This document shows, piece after piece, positions 17,170 through 26,563 of a DNA stretch of 64,000 nt. The stretch is from Chryseobacterium sp. ON_d1 (GTDB taxonomy: Bacteria; Bacteroidota; Bacteroidia; Flavobacteriales; Weeksellaceae). The translations under genes were made by a program, and so were the position numbers. The notes below the pieces were generated by a model. That model saw only the letters and a program-made list of their open reading frames with translations. It searched no databases and was not told where the DNA came from. The first letter of the stretch is position 1; each line of letters opens with the position of its first letter. The stretch covers positions 62,001 to 126,000 of the forward strand of contig NZ_BJTC01000004.1 in NCBI RefSeq assembly GCF_006829085.1. The letters are read 5' to 3'.

Positions 17170-17508
17170 TTAATGAGGCCAGAAGTTAAAGTCCTGATAA
17201 TCTGTCAACATGTGAAACAGAAGCCCAATTCCTATAATTCTGACATTGCCTCTGAAAAACAGCATCAAAAAATACACCGCAATGGCATAATAGGAGTGTA
17301 AAAAATGAAAGCCAATGCTTCCCCTTGACGGATCAAAAATCGGATTGGCAAAAAGATGATCCAGGTCTACAAGCATTGTAGCCAGTAGTATAAGATATAC
17401 TTTTTTCCAGTTTTTAGGATAAAAAACCAATGCTATAAAGACCGGAAACACAAAATGTAAAAAGTAATGTGTGCATGTTTTGAGCACAGCAATTTCTGAT
17501 GGAGCCAT
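17170..17508 (-). CDS. small membrane protein, DUF6122-like
   Basis: A 112-residue integral membrane protein with about four hydrophobic helices and conserved-looking His/Asp sites (THYFLHF, ATMLVDLDHLFANP, FHFLHSYY, FHMLTDYQDF). This pattern resembles the DUF6122 family of flavobacteria, distantly like metal-dependent membrane hydrolases (LexA-binding/inner-membrane YdjM type). The metal-ligand idea is inference from the spacing of His and Asp. The ATG at 17508 directly follows a short spacer after the 17536-18774 gene on the same strand, so it may be co-transcribed with that operon. Confidence 0.7.
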   Translation of the reverse strand: MAPSEIAVLKTCTHYFLHFVFPVFIALVFYPKNWKKVYLILLATMLVDLDHLFANPIFDPSRGSIGFHFLHSYYAIAVYFLMLFFRGNVRIIGIGLLFHMLTDYQDFNFWPH

Positions 17509-17535
17509 TAATGGATATTTTTTCAGTTTCTATGA

Positions 17536-18774
17536 TTACCACCGTAAAATTAAGGGTAAATCTCCTTTCTTCACTTTTATTTTCAACCAGTAATCCTTTG
17601 CTTTATTTCCATACAGAACGTAATCAATGTCTGAAATGATCTTTTTCTCACTGCTGGTCAATATTTTTAAAGATGAATACAGCAAGGCATTATTTCTGAT
17701 CAGGAAGTAATTTTCGTTTAACTGAGGTGATAACTTCACTTGCTTCCCTGTTGACTGTATGACAATTCCCTTATCTGTTTTACTGATTTGATTGGGTTGA
17801 AATGGAATTGCGGTGAATTGATTTTCATCATTGATCCATTTCCTGGACTGGAAATACTCCCAGGTTTTTCCTGAATCGTTGCTTTGAATAACCATTTTAT
17901 AGCTGGGCTGTGTAATCTTCTGAATGGTCTTCTTTTCCACTTCATTAAAGTTATCATCATATTCATAGCCGATAATGGTATCATTGACCTGTTCGAGGTC
18001 TGCAGTGCCCTTTAAAGCAATCACCCGTGAGGAATCAGCAATACTTTTATTGAAAAAACGGCTGAAATTTCTGATATTTTCTTTGTCAAGTTCCACTTCA
18101 AGAAAATGATTTCTTTTCTGAAGCATGGAGGTAATTCTGTCAAAAATTTCCGGGTTTGAATTGTTTCTGATCTCAATTTCATCATCATTTAACGTCATGG
18201 AAAAGTTTTGAATTTTCTGTCCTGAAATGAATGAAATACTTCCCAAAGTATTTTGAATAAACTGATCTGCATTCCAAACGGTATTCGCAGAATTATGAAG
18301 CATTTGCTTCCGTATAGTCTCAAAAGCAAGATCCGAAATCCCTGCCACACAATGATTTCCTTCCACCATAAGAAAGATCTGATCCTTCTGAAAATGGTTA
18401 TCTCCTTTATCCGTAAACTTCTGTTTTTTTAAAAAACCAATGAATCGCTGGGAGTCTTTAAGTTCTAAAATGGTATACCATTCGGAGAACCCGGTGTCTT
18501 TAATATGGAAAATCTGTAAAAAATCTGGAATTCTGATCCCTGAATCTTTGAATGAGCCAGAGCTTTTATTTTTTGCTTTACCTCCGGGCCACCTTGAAGG
18601 GTGCATTGCTAGGCTGAAGAGATATTGTTCCGTTAATTTCTTTGTGTCAATTAAAACAACCACATCTGCATTCTGAGGAATATATCTGAGGTTCTTATTC
18701 TTATGAAAAACCACAAAATATACCACAGTAATAAGCAATAATAGTAACGGAACAATAATCCTCTTTTTGTTCAT
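17536..18774 (-). CDS. hypothetical membrane-anchored envelope protein
   Basis: A 412-residue protein I do not recognise. An N-terminal basic residue cluster and one hydrophobic helix (residues 5-24) suggest a signal anchor, with the rest in the periplasm. The start of the soluble part (RYIPQNADVVVLIDTKKL) resembles the start of the upstream neighbour (MKIPSDAVFYMEVNGKQL), which suggests related folds and perhaps a divergent duplication. Its ATG directly follows the TAA of that neighbour, so the two are translated together. No catalytic motif seen. Confidence 0.7.
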   Translation of the reverse strand: MNKKRIIVPLLLLLITVVYFVVFHKNKNLRYIPQNADVVVLIDTKKLTEQYLFSLAMHPSRWPGGKAKNKSSGSFKDSGIRIPDFLQIFHIKDTGFSEWYTILELKDSQRFIGFLKKQKFTDKGDNHFQKDQIFLMVEGNHCVAGISDLAFETIRKQMLHNSANTVWNADQFIQNTLGSISFISGQKIQNFSMTLNDDEIEIRNNSNPEIFDRITSMLQKRNHFLEVELDKENIRNFSRFFNKSIADSSRVIALKGTADLEQVNDTIIGYEYDDNFNEVEKKTIQKITQPSYKMVIQSNDSGKTWEYFQSRKWINDENQFTAIPFQPNQISKTDKGIVIQSTGKQVKLSPQLNENYFLIRNNALLYSSLKILTSSEKKIISDIDYVLYGNKAKDYWLKIKVKKGDLPLILRW

Positions 18775-20793
18775 TTATAAAATTTGTGGTTTCTTTTCTG
18801 TTTCTTTTGATTTAAAAACCTGATCAAATATATCAAAGAAGTACATTAAGCTGTTTTCTGAAGAATCTTTGATGTTATAATTCATTTCAGTCTGAATACT
18901 TTCTCCTTTCACTTCAGTTTTGTAATACAGCTCTCCTACATTTTTTCTGATGGCATCCAATGTTTTTCTTTCTTTAGGGCTTTTAAATTCTTTATCTAAA
19001 CCCGTTAAAAGCTTTTGAATATCAAGTCTCCCGGATAAAGGATATTTAGCTGAGTCTTTTGCCCATTTTCTGGAAATATCTGACTGGTGTACAGATAAAA
19101 TATTGTCGGCAGAACTCATCAGATATACCACTCCGTCTTTCACTGTAAAGAACAGCTGATCAATATATCCTCCATCTTTCTCTTCTTTAAAGGTGTACAT
19201 GCTTCCTTTTTTAGAGAATCTTTTAGAAAATTTCTTGTTAGTCGCTAGCAGATCAAAAATACGATTCCAGTAGCCTTCATTTTCTGTTGCAAAAGCAAAA
19301 GTGAAGTTAGGAACAGCAATTTCTTTAGTTTTCTTTACTTCTTTTTCGTTGAAATCAGCATCATATTCAAAATCCGTGTACTCTACTGTTTTGGATTTCA
19401 GCTCGTTTAAAACAAAGATTCCATTCCCCGGAGCTATTTTGGCAATCGCTTCTTCATCCAGAACAATCTTCATGGTTTCCATGATCAGCTCCATTTCTTT
19501 TTTATACTCATTTTCTCCGGAATTCTGAAGAAGACTGTACATCATATCAAAACACTTTGCCCCATTTATATTCATAGCATAGTAGCCAACACTTTTCTCA
19601 TTGATAAGTTCCAGCAGTTTCTTATTTTTCTTCCCTTTGTAAATAGCTGATACACTGTTTTGTATACCTGCATTTTTGTGCTGATAATTATTGACCAGTC
19701 TTACTTTATCTTTATCAAAATACAGATTGTAAGAGTAATTGGAATCATACATATTTTTGAAAAACTGTCCGTAGCTATAATACTTTGTCATCTTTCCGTA
19801 GATTCCTTCATTCACAATTCTTCCATAATCTGTGTACACAAATACATCTGAGTTGGCATCCCGGAATTTCAGCATTTCTTTGGGAACTTCAATTTCCAGA
19901 TTTGAACTGAAGTATTGATCAAACCTGTCCTCAGCATTTTTTTTAACGATCCTGAAGTTTTCCCTGCGGATAGAGTCCTGTTCTTTCTGGAAAGCTTTTT
20001 CCTCTTCCTCGCCATATGCACTGTCAGGCATTTCTTCTCCATTTTCAGGACTTTCAGCATTTTCTTTTTCTTCAGGATATTTATGATGTTTTTGAAGATA
20101 TTTGATATCTTTCTGGATTCTTGCGATTTCGTTGTTGTTATCTTTAATACTTTCCTTCAGGTATTTAATATCCTCCTTCAGATTTCTGATTTCTTCTTTA
20201 TAATCAAATGGTTTTTCAGGTTCATCCGTATAAGCTGTATCTCCGGCATCTACGGCAGCACTGTCTACAACAGCAACAGAGGCACTGTCAGCGACAGCTT
20301 CCGTAGCCCAGAGATCTTTATAAGGTTTGGTATAGCTGATCATGCTGAGAACTGCACGACTTCCGTTCCAGGCAACAAAAATATCATCATTGATATCCAC
20401 GTAAGAATAGTTCTTTCTGCTGGAGATCTCCTGCCCTTTTTTCTTTACAGAATTGATGAATTCCTGAAATTTTTCTTTATTATCAATGATAAAGTGGGTG
20501 TTGTAAGATTTAATAGAATCATTAAAACTGGCATAATGATACTGAACATCATCGTATTTAATTCCGGTTTTGGAGTAATCTGTCCAGGAAAGATTTTCTT
20601 TACTTTTTTTGCTGAGTTCATTCAGCAAAGGATTCAATTTATTCCAGTTGATTTTATTATTCAGCTGTTTCCCGTTGACTTCCATATAAAATACAGCATC
20701 AGACGGAATTTTCATGCTGTTCTGGGCAAAAGACAAAGTAAAGCCAAAGAGTACGAAAATAATTTTCTGTGTTTTTAATAAGATAGATTTCAT
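18775..20793 (-). CDS. hypothetical exported protein with a central coiled coil
   Basis: A 672-residue protein with a signal peptide ending in LSFAQ. After an N-terminal globular part starting IPSDAVFYMEVNGK comes an acidic Ala/Asp-rich linker (about residues 165-195) and then a predicted coiled coil (EEIRNLKEDIKYLKESIKDN and following, about 198-240), followed by a second Glu-rich linker. The remainder looks globular with an YDADFNEKEVKKTKEI block that is echoed in the downstream gene as YDDNFNEVEKKTIQKI. It may belong to a DUF4836-type family, but I am unsure. Middle gene of a three-gene operon. Confidence 0.7.
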   Translation of the reverse strand: MKSILLKTQKIIFVLFGFTLSFAQNSMKIPSDAVFYMEVNGKQLNNKINWNKLNPLLNELSKKSKENLSWTDYSKTGIKYDDVQYHYASFNDSIKSYNTHFIIDNKEKFQEFINSVKKKGQEISSRKNYSYVDINDDIFVAWNGSRAVLSMISYTKPYKDLWATEAVADSASVAVVDSAAVDAGDTAYTDEPEKPFDYKEEIRNLKEDIKYLKESIKDNNNEIARIQKDIKYLQKHHKYPEEKENAESPENGEEMPDSAYGEEEEKAFQKEQDSIRRENFRIVKKNAEDRFDQYFSSNLEIEVPKEMLKFRDANSDVFVYTDYGRIVNEGIYGKMTKYYSYGQFFKNMYDSNYSYNLYFDKDKVRLVNNYQHKNAGIQNSVSAIYKGKKNKKLLELINEKSVGYYAMNINGAKCFDMMYSLLQNSGENEYKKEMELIMETMKIVLDEEAIAKIAPGNGIFVLNELKSKTVEYTDFEYDADFNEKEVKKTKEIAVPNFTFAFATENEGYWNRIFDLLATNKKFSKRFSKKGSMYTFKEEKDGGYIDQLFFTVKDGVVYLMSSADNILSVHQSDISRKWAKDSAKYPLSGRLDIQKLLTGLDKEFKSPKERKTLDAIRKNVGELYYKTEVKGESIQTEMNYNIKDSSENSLMYFFDIFDQVFKSKETEKKPQIL

Positions 20794-20810
20794 GACTATA
20801 GTTTAGAAAT

Positions 20811-21479
20811 TTATTGAAAAAGGATTGTATTTTGGATTTGTCTTTTCTGAAGAATCAGATCCAGAATATCAGCTTCCAGTTTGAGTGCTTTTTTATTGGG
20901 TGAAAGCATATAGGTGTTGTTGCTTTGTGATTTCACCATATTTTCGAATTGCATAATAGAGGTGTATTTTGCATCATTAAAAACCTCCTTGTCTGTCTTA
21001 TTCATCTTATCATAATCAGCCTTGAATGTATTCACTTTATTTCTTGTCAATGTCTTTTTTTCAAGATTCTGGCTGTAGATCTGTGTAGGGATCATTTTTC
21101 CCAATATGTTTTGAGCTTTTAATTTTTCCAGGCCGGCATTGATGTTTTCAATTTTTTTGAAATTACAGCTGAGTTTGATGATATAATTATCAAAATCCAT
21201 CGATGTCTTCACATTGCTGATTCCGGGAGTTGCTTTAAAAATTTTGGCTGCTTCATTGATCTTATTTTCAATTTCAGCCTTTTTGGGGACTTTCTTTCCG
21301 TTGACAGTTTCCATTTTAGAAATGGAGGCCAGTCTGGTTTTGCTTTTACTGGCATTAAGAATAACAGTATATTCTCCGGTTCCGTCAGCTTTTATATTTA
21401 CTTTATCAAGAATATCGAAACAGCTGGTCAGGAATAATAATGAAGTCAATGAAAGAAATAATCTGAGAAAATTTTTCAT
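20811..21479 (-). CDS. hypothetical lipoprotein
   Basis: A 222-residue lipoprotein: MKNFLRLFLSLTSLLFLTSC gives a lipobox LLTSC-like end (FLTSC) with acylated Cys20. I prefer the ATG at 21479 to an in-frame start ten codons upstream because it opens the signal peptide. The mature part begins FDILDKVNIKADGTGEYTVILNASKSK, a pattern seen in DUF-type lipoproteins that lead small operons in Bacteroidota. It is the first gene of the operon 21479-17536 and is separated by 17 bases from the next. Function unknown. Confidence 0.75.
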   Translation of the reverse strand: MKNFLRLFLSLTSLLFLTSCFDILDKVNIKADGTGEYTVILNASKSKTRLASISKMETVNGKKVPKKAEIENKINEAAKIFKATPGISNVKTSMDFDNYIIKLSCNFKKIENINAGLEKLKAQNILGKMIPTQIYSQNLEKKTLTRNKVNTFKADYDKMNKTDKEVFNDAKYTSIMQFENMVKSQSNNTYMLSPNKKALKLEADILDLILQKRQIQNTILFQ

Positions 21480-21610
21480 GATTGGGTTTAAAAGCACAAA
21501 ATTACTCAATTCTGGCTTTACAACCTTATAATCTTTGATTTTTTGAGCATAAATAGCTGTTTTCCGGTACTTTTCAATATGGAAATAATACTACAATATT
21601 TGTATTGCTT

Positions 21611-22327
21611 TTAAATACGTCCTTTCAGATAATCCTGGCGAAGACCTTCATCCAGCTTTTCGATCGCATACCGAAGGCAGGTTCTCGGCATTTCTTTATA
21701 ATATATATTCAGATAACTGATCAGTTCGCTTTCATTCTTATTTCCCATTTCCCTCAATAACCATCCGTTTGCCTTGTGCATCAGATCATGAGGGTGCTTC
21801 ATATTCCTGGTTACGAATTCTTTTGTCAGATCAAATGACCCCTTTTTTATATAATGCATCGTCCCTACAACAGCAATTCTCTTATACCACATCTCTTCAG
21901 ATTCTGAAAGCTCCCTAAGCAGATTTTCTTTGTGATTTTCAAAAGCATATCTTCCTAAAATCTTATAACAGCTTGAATCTACCAGATCCCAGTTGTTAAC
22001 ATAAGGAAGATGAGCAAGATAAAAACGGATCACTTCTTCTTTTACAGCTTTTTCTTTTGTTTTTTCAAATTTTGAAATCAGCATAAAAAGAGCCGTTAAT
22101 CTATGCTCATGATATTCTGAAGAAAGTAAGATGCTGAGTTCCTGCAGGCTTATTTGATGATAATATTCCTTTGCAACTGAGCGCTGATCCGGAACTTTTA
22201 CACCCAAAAACAAATCCCCTTCGCCATATTCTCCTTTTCCGGTTTTAAAAAATCTCGGAAAGAATGCTGCTTTTTCAGGAATGGAGAGAATCGTCAGTGC
22301 TTCCTGTATTTCTTTAACAATACTCAT
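21611..22327 (-). CDS. DNA alkylation repair protein (AlkD family)
   Basis: A 238-residue HEAT-like repeat glycosylase of the AlkD type, which removes N3- and N7-alkylated purines without base flipping. The start PEKAAFFPRFFKTGKGEYGEGDLFLGVKVPDQR is typical, and NNWDLVDSS carries the Asp that corresponds to the catalytic Asp113 of Bacillus cereus AlkD. The later RIAVVGTMHYIKKG and HDLMHKANGWLLREMG blocks also fit. A short 20-base spacer follows the antiporter gene, so they may share a transcript. Confidence 0.92.
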   Translation of the reverse strand: MSIVKEIQEALTILSIPEKAAFFPRFFKTGKGEYGEGDLFLGVKVPDQRSVAKEYYHQISLQELSILLSSEYHEHRLTALFMLISKFEKTKEKAVKEEVIRFYLAHLPYVNNWDLVDSSCYKILGRYAFENHKENLLRELSESEEMWYKRIAVVGTMHYIKKGSFDLTKEFVTRNMKHPHDLMHKANGWLLREMGNKNESELISYLNIYYKEMPRTCLRYAIEKLDEGLRQDYLKGRI

Positions 22328-22347
22328 ATTTCTGAATGCTATTATGC

Positions 22348-23634
22348 CTAAGCTCTATCTTCCGCAGTAATATTCTCCTGTTCTTCTTCCTCTTTGGCGA
22401 TCTTATTGGGATTGGCCACTTTAGCAATGGTAAGCCCCTGAACAATGATTGAGAAGACCACGACACAGTAGGTAATACTTAAAATAATCTCGCTGTATTC
22501 ACTTTTGGGAATAGACATTGCCAATGCAATAGATACTCCTCCACGGATTCCTCCCCAAACCAGGACTTTTACTGTCTGCGGACTGAAACTTCTTCTCAGA
22601 GAAGTAAATTTTGAAGGTCCCCAGATGGAAATAAATCTGGCGAAAAGTACTACAATAATGGCCAGTAAGCCTGGAATCATAAAATGCTTCAGGTCTTTAA
22701 TCATCAAAAGCTCAAATCCGATGAACAGGAACAGTACGGCATTCAGAATTTCGTCAATCAGTTCCCAGAATTTAATCAGATAATCCTGAGTAATGGATTT
22801 CATTTTAAATCTCACATTAAAATTCCCCATAAACAGCCCTGCAGCTACCATCGTCAAAGGTCCTGAAATATGCATCTGTCTTGCAATAAGATAGCCTCCC
22901 ATCACTACAGAAAGGGTTACCAGTACGGAAATAATATAATCATCCACTTCACGCATCAATCTGGAAGTCACCCATCCCAGCAATCCTCCCAGCAGGATTC
23001 CTCCTCCCGCTTCTCTCATGAGGAGCAAACCTATATTTTCAACTCCCAGATCTACTTCTTTTCCAATGGCAAGCTGCAGCACAACTGTGAAAACCACTAC
23101 TGCCATACCATCATTGAAAAGAGATTCTCCGGCAACTTTTGTCTCCAGTGATTTGGAGACATTGGCCTGCTTCAGAACACTCAGAACCGCAACGGGATCT
23201 GTAGGTGAAATAAGGGCTCCAAAAACAAGACAGTAGATAAAAGGAAGATTAATCCCTACATACGGCAGTAAATAAAACATCCCAAAACCTACTACAAAAG
23301 TGGAAATAACAACCCCTACCGTAGAAAATATCAATACCGGCCGGAACTGCTCCTTCAGATCGTTAATATTAATGTGAATTCCTCCTGCAAAAAGAAGAAA
23401 ATTAAGCATAGCTCCCATCAAAACCTCTGTAAAGTCGATGCCGTTCATCAGGTTATGAAGGTGTCCGAAAGTTCTGGGAAGCACTGTTTCTCCGAACATT
23501 ACCAGAAAAATAGATACAACAATGGCAATCACCATAATTCCAATGGTACTCGGAAGTTTCAGAAACCTGTAGTTAAGATATGCAAATATTGATGCTAATA
23601 CGATTAATGCTGAAAATGAATAATATAATTCCAC
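22348..23634 (-). CDS. Na+/H+ antiporter, CPA1 family
   Basis: A 428-residue inner-membrane protein with about twelve hydrophobic segments. FGALISPTDPVAVLSVLK and ESLFNDGMAVVVFTVVLQ are the CPA1 hallmark blocks, with the ND pair forming the ion-binding site. EFSEIILSITY-like C-terminal helices and an acidic tail (KEEEEQENITAEDRA) complete it. It would exchange Na+ (or K+) for protons. The start codon is a GTG at 23634; no upstream in-frame ATG fits better. Confidence 0.93.
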   Translation of the reverse strand: MELYYSFSALIVLASIFAYLNYRFLKLPSTIGIMVIAIVVSIFLVMFGETVLPRTFGHLHNLMNGIDFTEVLMGAMLNFLLFAGGIHININDLKEQFRPVLIFSTVGVVISTFVVGFGMFYLLPYVGINLPFIYCLVFGALISPTDPVAVLSVLKQANVSKSLETKVAGESLFNDGMAVVVFTVVLQLAIGKEVDLGVENIGLLLMREAGGGILLGGLLGWVTSRLMREVDDYIISVLVTLSVVMGGYLIARQMHISGPLTMVAAGLFMGNFNVRFKMKSITQDYLIKFWELIDEILNAVLFLFIGFELLMIKDLKHFMIPGLLAIIVVLFARFISIWGPSKFTSLRRSFSPQTVKVLVWGGIRGGVSIALAMSIPKSEYSEIILSITYCVVVFSIIVQGLTIAKVANPNKIAKEEEEQENITAEDRA

Positions 23635-23655
23635 TAAGTGTTTTTTATTTTTAGA

Positions 23656-24291
23656 TTAATTGGTTAGTTCCAGATAAAGTATTTTGATATAAATCTGATT
23701 CCCTTCTTTTTCCCAAATATCAAACATCCCATCCTTAGCAGGTTTTGAATGCCTAATGTAATCCTGTCCGATATTCAGAATATTCAGAAGGATATATTCA
23801 TCTCCTACTGAATTGACGGTATAAGCTGTTTTTTCGGCTTTTCCGTCTCCCGAACTTTTTATTCCTTCAGTAAGTGCACGGAACTGATTCAGATGATGTA
23901 TAAAGTTGTTTCCATCTTTTACAGAATCATATGCTCTCAGCAGGATCAAAAGAACATCCAGATTTGTAGGATCTTTGTCATACAAAGCTTTTCCCTGTTT
24001 GATACAGTCTGCAAAATTATTCTGTTTGAAGGCATCAGCAAGATTTTTAAAAAGTTCATCTGATGTACTTATTTTATCATTTCTGAAATTTCGTCCATAA
24101 TACAGGTACTGTGATTCTATGCTGTCCAAAGATTTTGGATACCCCTTATATTTAAAAATAAGCTTCTCATAATTGTAGGGAGAGTCAGAATTTTTGAGAC
24201 TTTTTTCAATTGCTTTTAAATCAATTTTTGACTTCTGGCTGAAACCAAAAACCGAAAACAGGATGAATAAAAGGAAAAAGTGATATTTCAT
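23656..24291 (-). CDS. DUF4919-like exported protein
   Basis: A 211-residue protein with a signal peptide ending in FGFSQ. The sequence NYEKLIFKYKGYPKSLDSIESQYLYYG near residues 40-66 and the C-terminal GMFDIWEKEGNQIYIKILYL resemble the DUF4919 family, which has TPR-like helices (ADAFKQNNFADCIKQGKALYDKDPTNLDVLLILL). Function unknown. Its ATG overlaps the hflX TAA (TAATG), so translation of the two is coupled, although hflX is a cytosolic GTPase and this product is exported. Confidence 0.72.
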   Translation of the reverse strand: MKYHFFLLFILFSVFGFSQKSKIDLKAIEKSLKNSDSPYNYEKLIFKYKGYPKSLDSIESQYLYYGRNFRNDKISTSDELFKNLADAFKQNNFADCIKQGKALYDKDPTNLDVLLILLRAYDSVKDGNNFIHHLNQFRALTEGIKSSGDGKAEKTAYTVNSVGDEYILLNILNIGQDYIRHSKPAKDGMFDIWEKEGNQIYIKILYLELTN

Positions 24292-25514
24292 TAATTGTTG
24301 TTTTCTTCTTCCTCATTATCGAAATATTCGAAAAGGAAATCGTTGTACGGAAATCTGGAAATATGAATTTTCATGACCTCATCATAGATCATTTTCTTCA
24401 TTTCCGGAAAGTTTTCCTTCGTCAAGGCAGAAATGAACACCGTCGGATATTTTGATTTTGCCATCCATGTCTTTTTCCATTCCTCCAGAGAAATATTTTT
24501 ACGGGTTGAAGGCGTCAGATCATCTTCATCTTTTTTCTCATAACTGAAATCATCAATTTTATTGAAAACCATAATCATTGGCTTTTGATGTGCATTGATT
24601 TCCATCAGGATATGATTTACAGATTCAATATGATCTTCAAAACTTTCATGAGAAATATCTACCACATGAATCAGAAGATCAGCTTCACGAACCTCATCCA
24701 AAGTAGATTTAAAGGATTCAACCAGCTGGGTCGGTAATTTTCTGATGAATCCTACCGTATCTGTCAGCAGAAACGGCAGATTTCCAATCACAACCTTTCT
24801 TACCGTGGTATCGAGCGTTGCGAATAGTTTATTTTCTGCAAAAACCTCAGATTTTGAAATGGAATTCATCAGCGTAGATTTTCCTACGTTGGTATATCCT
24901 ACCAAAGCTGCACGAACCACTTTTCCACGGTTGTTACGCTGAGTCGCCATCTGCTTGTCAATGGTCTTCAGTTTATCTTTCAGCAATGTAATCCTGTCAC
25001 GGATAATACGACGGTCGGTCTCAATTTCCGTTTCACCGGGACCTCTCATCCCAATCCCTCCTTTCTGACGCTCAAGGTGAGTCCACATCCTTGTCAATCG
25101 TGGTAAAAGATATTGATATTGGGCTAATTCCACCTGGGTTCTCGCATAAGAAGTCTGTGCTCTCTGGGCAAAAATATCAAGAATAAGGTTGGTACGGTCC
25201 AGGATTTTAACTTCCATTTCTCTTTCCAGATTTTTAAGCTGTGAAGGAGAGAGCTCATCATCGAAAATTACGGTTCCGATCTCATTTTCTTTTACATATT
25301 CTTTTATCTCAATAGCTTTTCCGCTTCCTATAAACGTTTTGGAATCGGGCTGAGTCAGTTTTTGGGTAAATCGCTTTTGTACGGTTGCTCCTGCTGTGAA
25401 AGCTAAAAACTCAAGTTCATCTAAATACTCTGTCAGTTTTTCTTCGTCCTGATTCTGAGTAATAACACCCACCAGGACCGCTTTCTCATAGTTATGTTCT
25501 TTCTTTTCTAACAT
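24291..25514 (-). CDS. hflX: GTPase HflX
   Basis: A 407-residue ribosome-associated GTPase that splits 70S ribosomes under stress in other bacteria. The N-terminal HflX domain (GSGKAIEIKEYVKENEIGTVIFDDELSPSQ) and the GGIGMRGPGETEIETDRR helical linker are present. The G domain has G1 GYTNVGKST, G3 DTVGF and G4 NKID. It is the first gene of a pair with the DUF4919-like gene, coupled by a TAATG overlap. Upstream is about 190 bases of A/T-rich DNA. Confidence 0.96.
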   Translation of the reverse strand: MLEKKEHNYEKAVLVGVITQNQDEEKLTEYLDELEFLAFTAGATVQKRFTQKLTQPDSKTFIGSGKAIEIKEYVKENEIGTVIFDDELSPSQLKNLEREMEVKILDRTNLILDIFAQRAQTSYARTQVELAQYQYLLPRLTRMWTHLERQKGGIGMRGPGETEIETDRRIIRDRITLLKDKLKTIDKQMATQRNNRGKVVRAALVGYTNVGKSTLMNSISKSEVFAENKLFATLDTTVRKVVIGNLPFLLTDTVGFIRKLPTQLVESFKSTLDEVREADLLIHVVDISHESFEDHIESVNHILMEINAHQKPMIMVFNKIDDFSYEKKDEDDLTPSTRKNISLEEWKKTWMAKSKYPTVFISALTKENFPEMKKMIYDEVMKIHISRFPYNDFLFEYFDNEEEENNN

Positions 25515-25707
25515 TAAGTTCTGTCTATGTTTATGATTTTTACAAGTTAATATTTTTCAGAAAAAAAACAAAATCAATTTTTATTTAATAACATATTTTA
25601 ATATAAATTTAAGTTTGCTGATGAAAGATGTATAAAAAATCAATAACTTTATCTAATAAATTTCTGATTTTTAATTATTTAAATCAAAAACTAATCTCCG
25701 GAATATC

Positions 25708-26415
25708 ATGATTACCCGTATCAGATGTATGATTATTGATGATGATGAACTGGACAGGCTGGTTCTTCAGCATTATATCAAACAGTATCAAAATATTGAG
25801 ATTGTTGCTTCTTTTGACTCTGCAGAAAAAGCCGTTCCTTATCTTGACCTACCTGCTGATCTTTTAATTACCGAAACCAATTTACAGGGAATGAGTGGCA
25901 TTGATTTCCGTAAGCTTGCCCAAAAGATACCCGCCTGTATTTTTGTAAGCTCGCATCCTGAGCTGGCTGCCGGAGCTTTTGAGATCAACACTTTGGATTT
26001 CATTACCAAGCCCCTTACCGCAGAACGATTTCATTATTCCATGGAAAAGCTTTTTGATTTTTTTGAAACAAAAGAAAAATGCGAATGCTATGATGCCATG
26101 ATAGGTGAAAACTGCCTGAAAATAAAAGAAGGAGGACATATTTTTCAGATTAAAATGAAAGATATTCTGTACCTGGAAGCTCTGAAAGATTATACCAGAA
26201 TTATCACTCTCGAAAAAAATCACTGTATTTTACATTCTCTGGGAAACCTTCTGCAAAAAAACTTTTTTGATTCTTTTGTCAGAATCCACAGAAGCTATGC
26301 CGTTCCTCGACATCTTATCCGTGGAAAAAGCTGCCATGAGATAGAGCTTGCCCATCACATCAAACTTCCTATTGGCAGGACTTACAAAGAAAATCTTTCT
26401 TTTTTCAATCCATAA
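25708..26415 (+). CDS. orphan LytTR response regulator with Glu at the phospho-acceptor site
   Basis: A 235-residue regulator: receiver domain (1-120) and LytTR DNA-binding domain (about 135-235: LKIKEGGHIFQIKMKDILYLEAL, then FVRIHRSYAVPRHLI). The acidic pocket IIDDDE (9-14) and the Lys of ITKP are kept. The usual acceptor Asp, in the LxxxDxxMPxxxG block, is replaced: LITETNLQGMSG puts Glu56 at that position. Glu can mimic the phosphorylated state, so the protein may be active without a kinase, and no histidine kinase gene is adjacent. It lies 148 bases upstream of an exported-protein operon that has operator-like repeats in front of it. Confidence 0.88.
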   Translation: MITRIRCMIIDDDELDRLVLQHYIKQYQNIEIVASFDSAEKAVPYLDLPADLLITETNLQGMSGIDFRKLAQKIPACIFVSSHPELAAGAFEINTLDFITKPLTAERFHYSMEKLFDFFETKEKCECYDAMIGENCLKIKEGGHIFQIKMKDILYLEALKDYTRIITLEKNHCILHSLGNLLQKNFFDSFVRIHRSYAVPRHLIRGKSCHEIELAHHIKLPIGRTYKENLSFFNP

Positions 26416-26439
26416 AAATCTAACAATAATTCACAAATA

Positions 26440-26488
26440 GCCATTGGTCGATTATTTCTGCCGTTGGTCTATTTTCCTGTCAATGGGT
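26440..26488. promoter_or_regulatory. three 20-bp-spaced repeats resembling LytTR operators
   Basis: GCCATTGGT (26440), GCCGTTGGT (26460) and a degenerate TCAATGGGT (26480) recur with a strict 20-base period. LytTR proteins such as AgrA bind paired ~9-bp repeats of the type [TA][AC][CA]GTTN[AG][TG] about two helical turns apart. The second copy matches except at position one. The site lies between the LytTR gene and the exported-protein operon. Confidence 0.5.
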
Positions 26489-26563
26489 TGAAATAGGTGC
26501 TAATTTAGTCTTCCCAATTTCCCCTCAGAAAAACACACCTATTAATCACCAAAACTGTTATCC

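Noticed and set aside
19915..20778. 287-codon plus-strand frame, very rich in Phe and Ile, opposite the 672-residue exported protein
   Set aside because: Its composition is explained by the Lys/Glu-rich coding strand; the minus-strand gene has a signal peptide and operon context.
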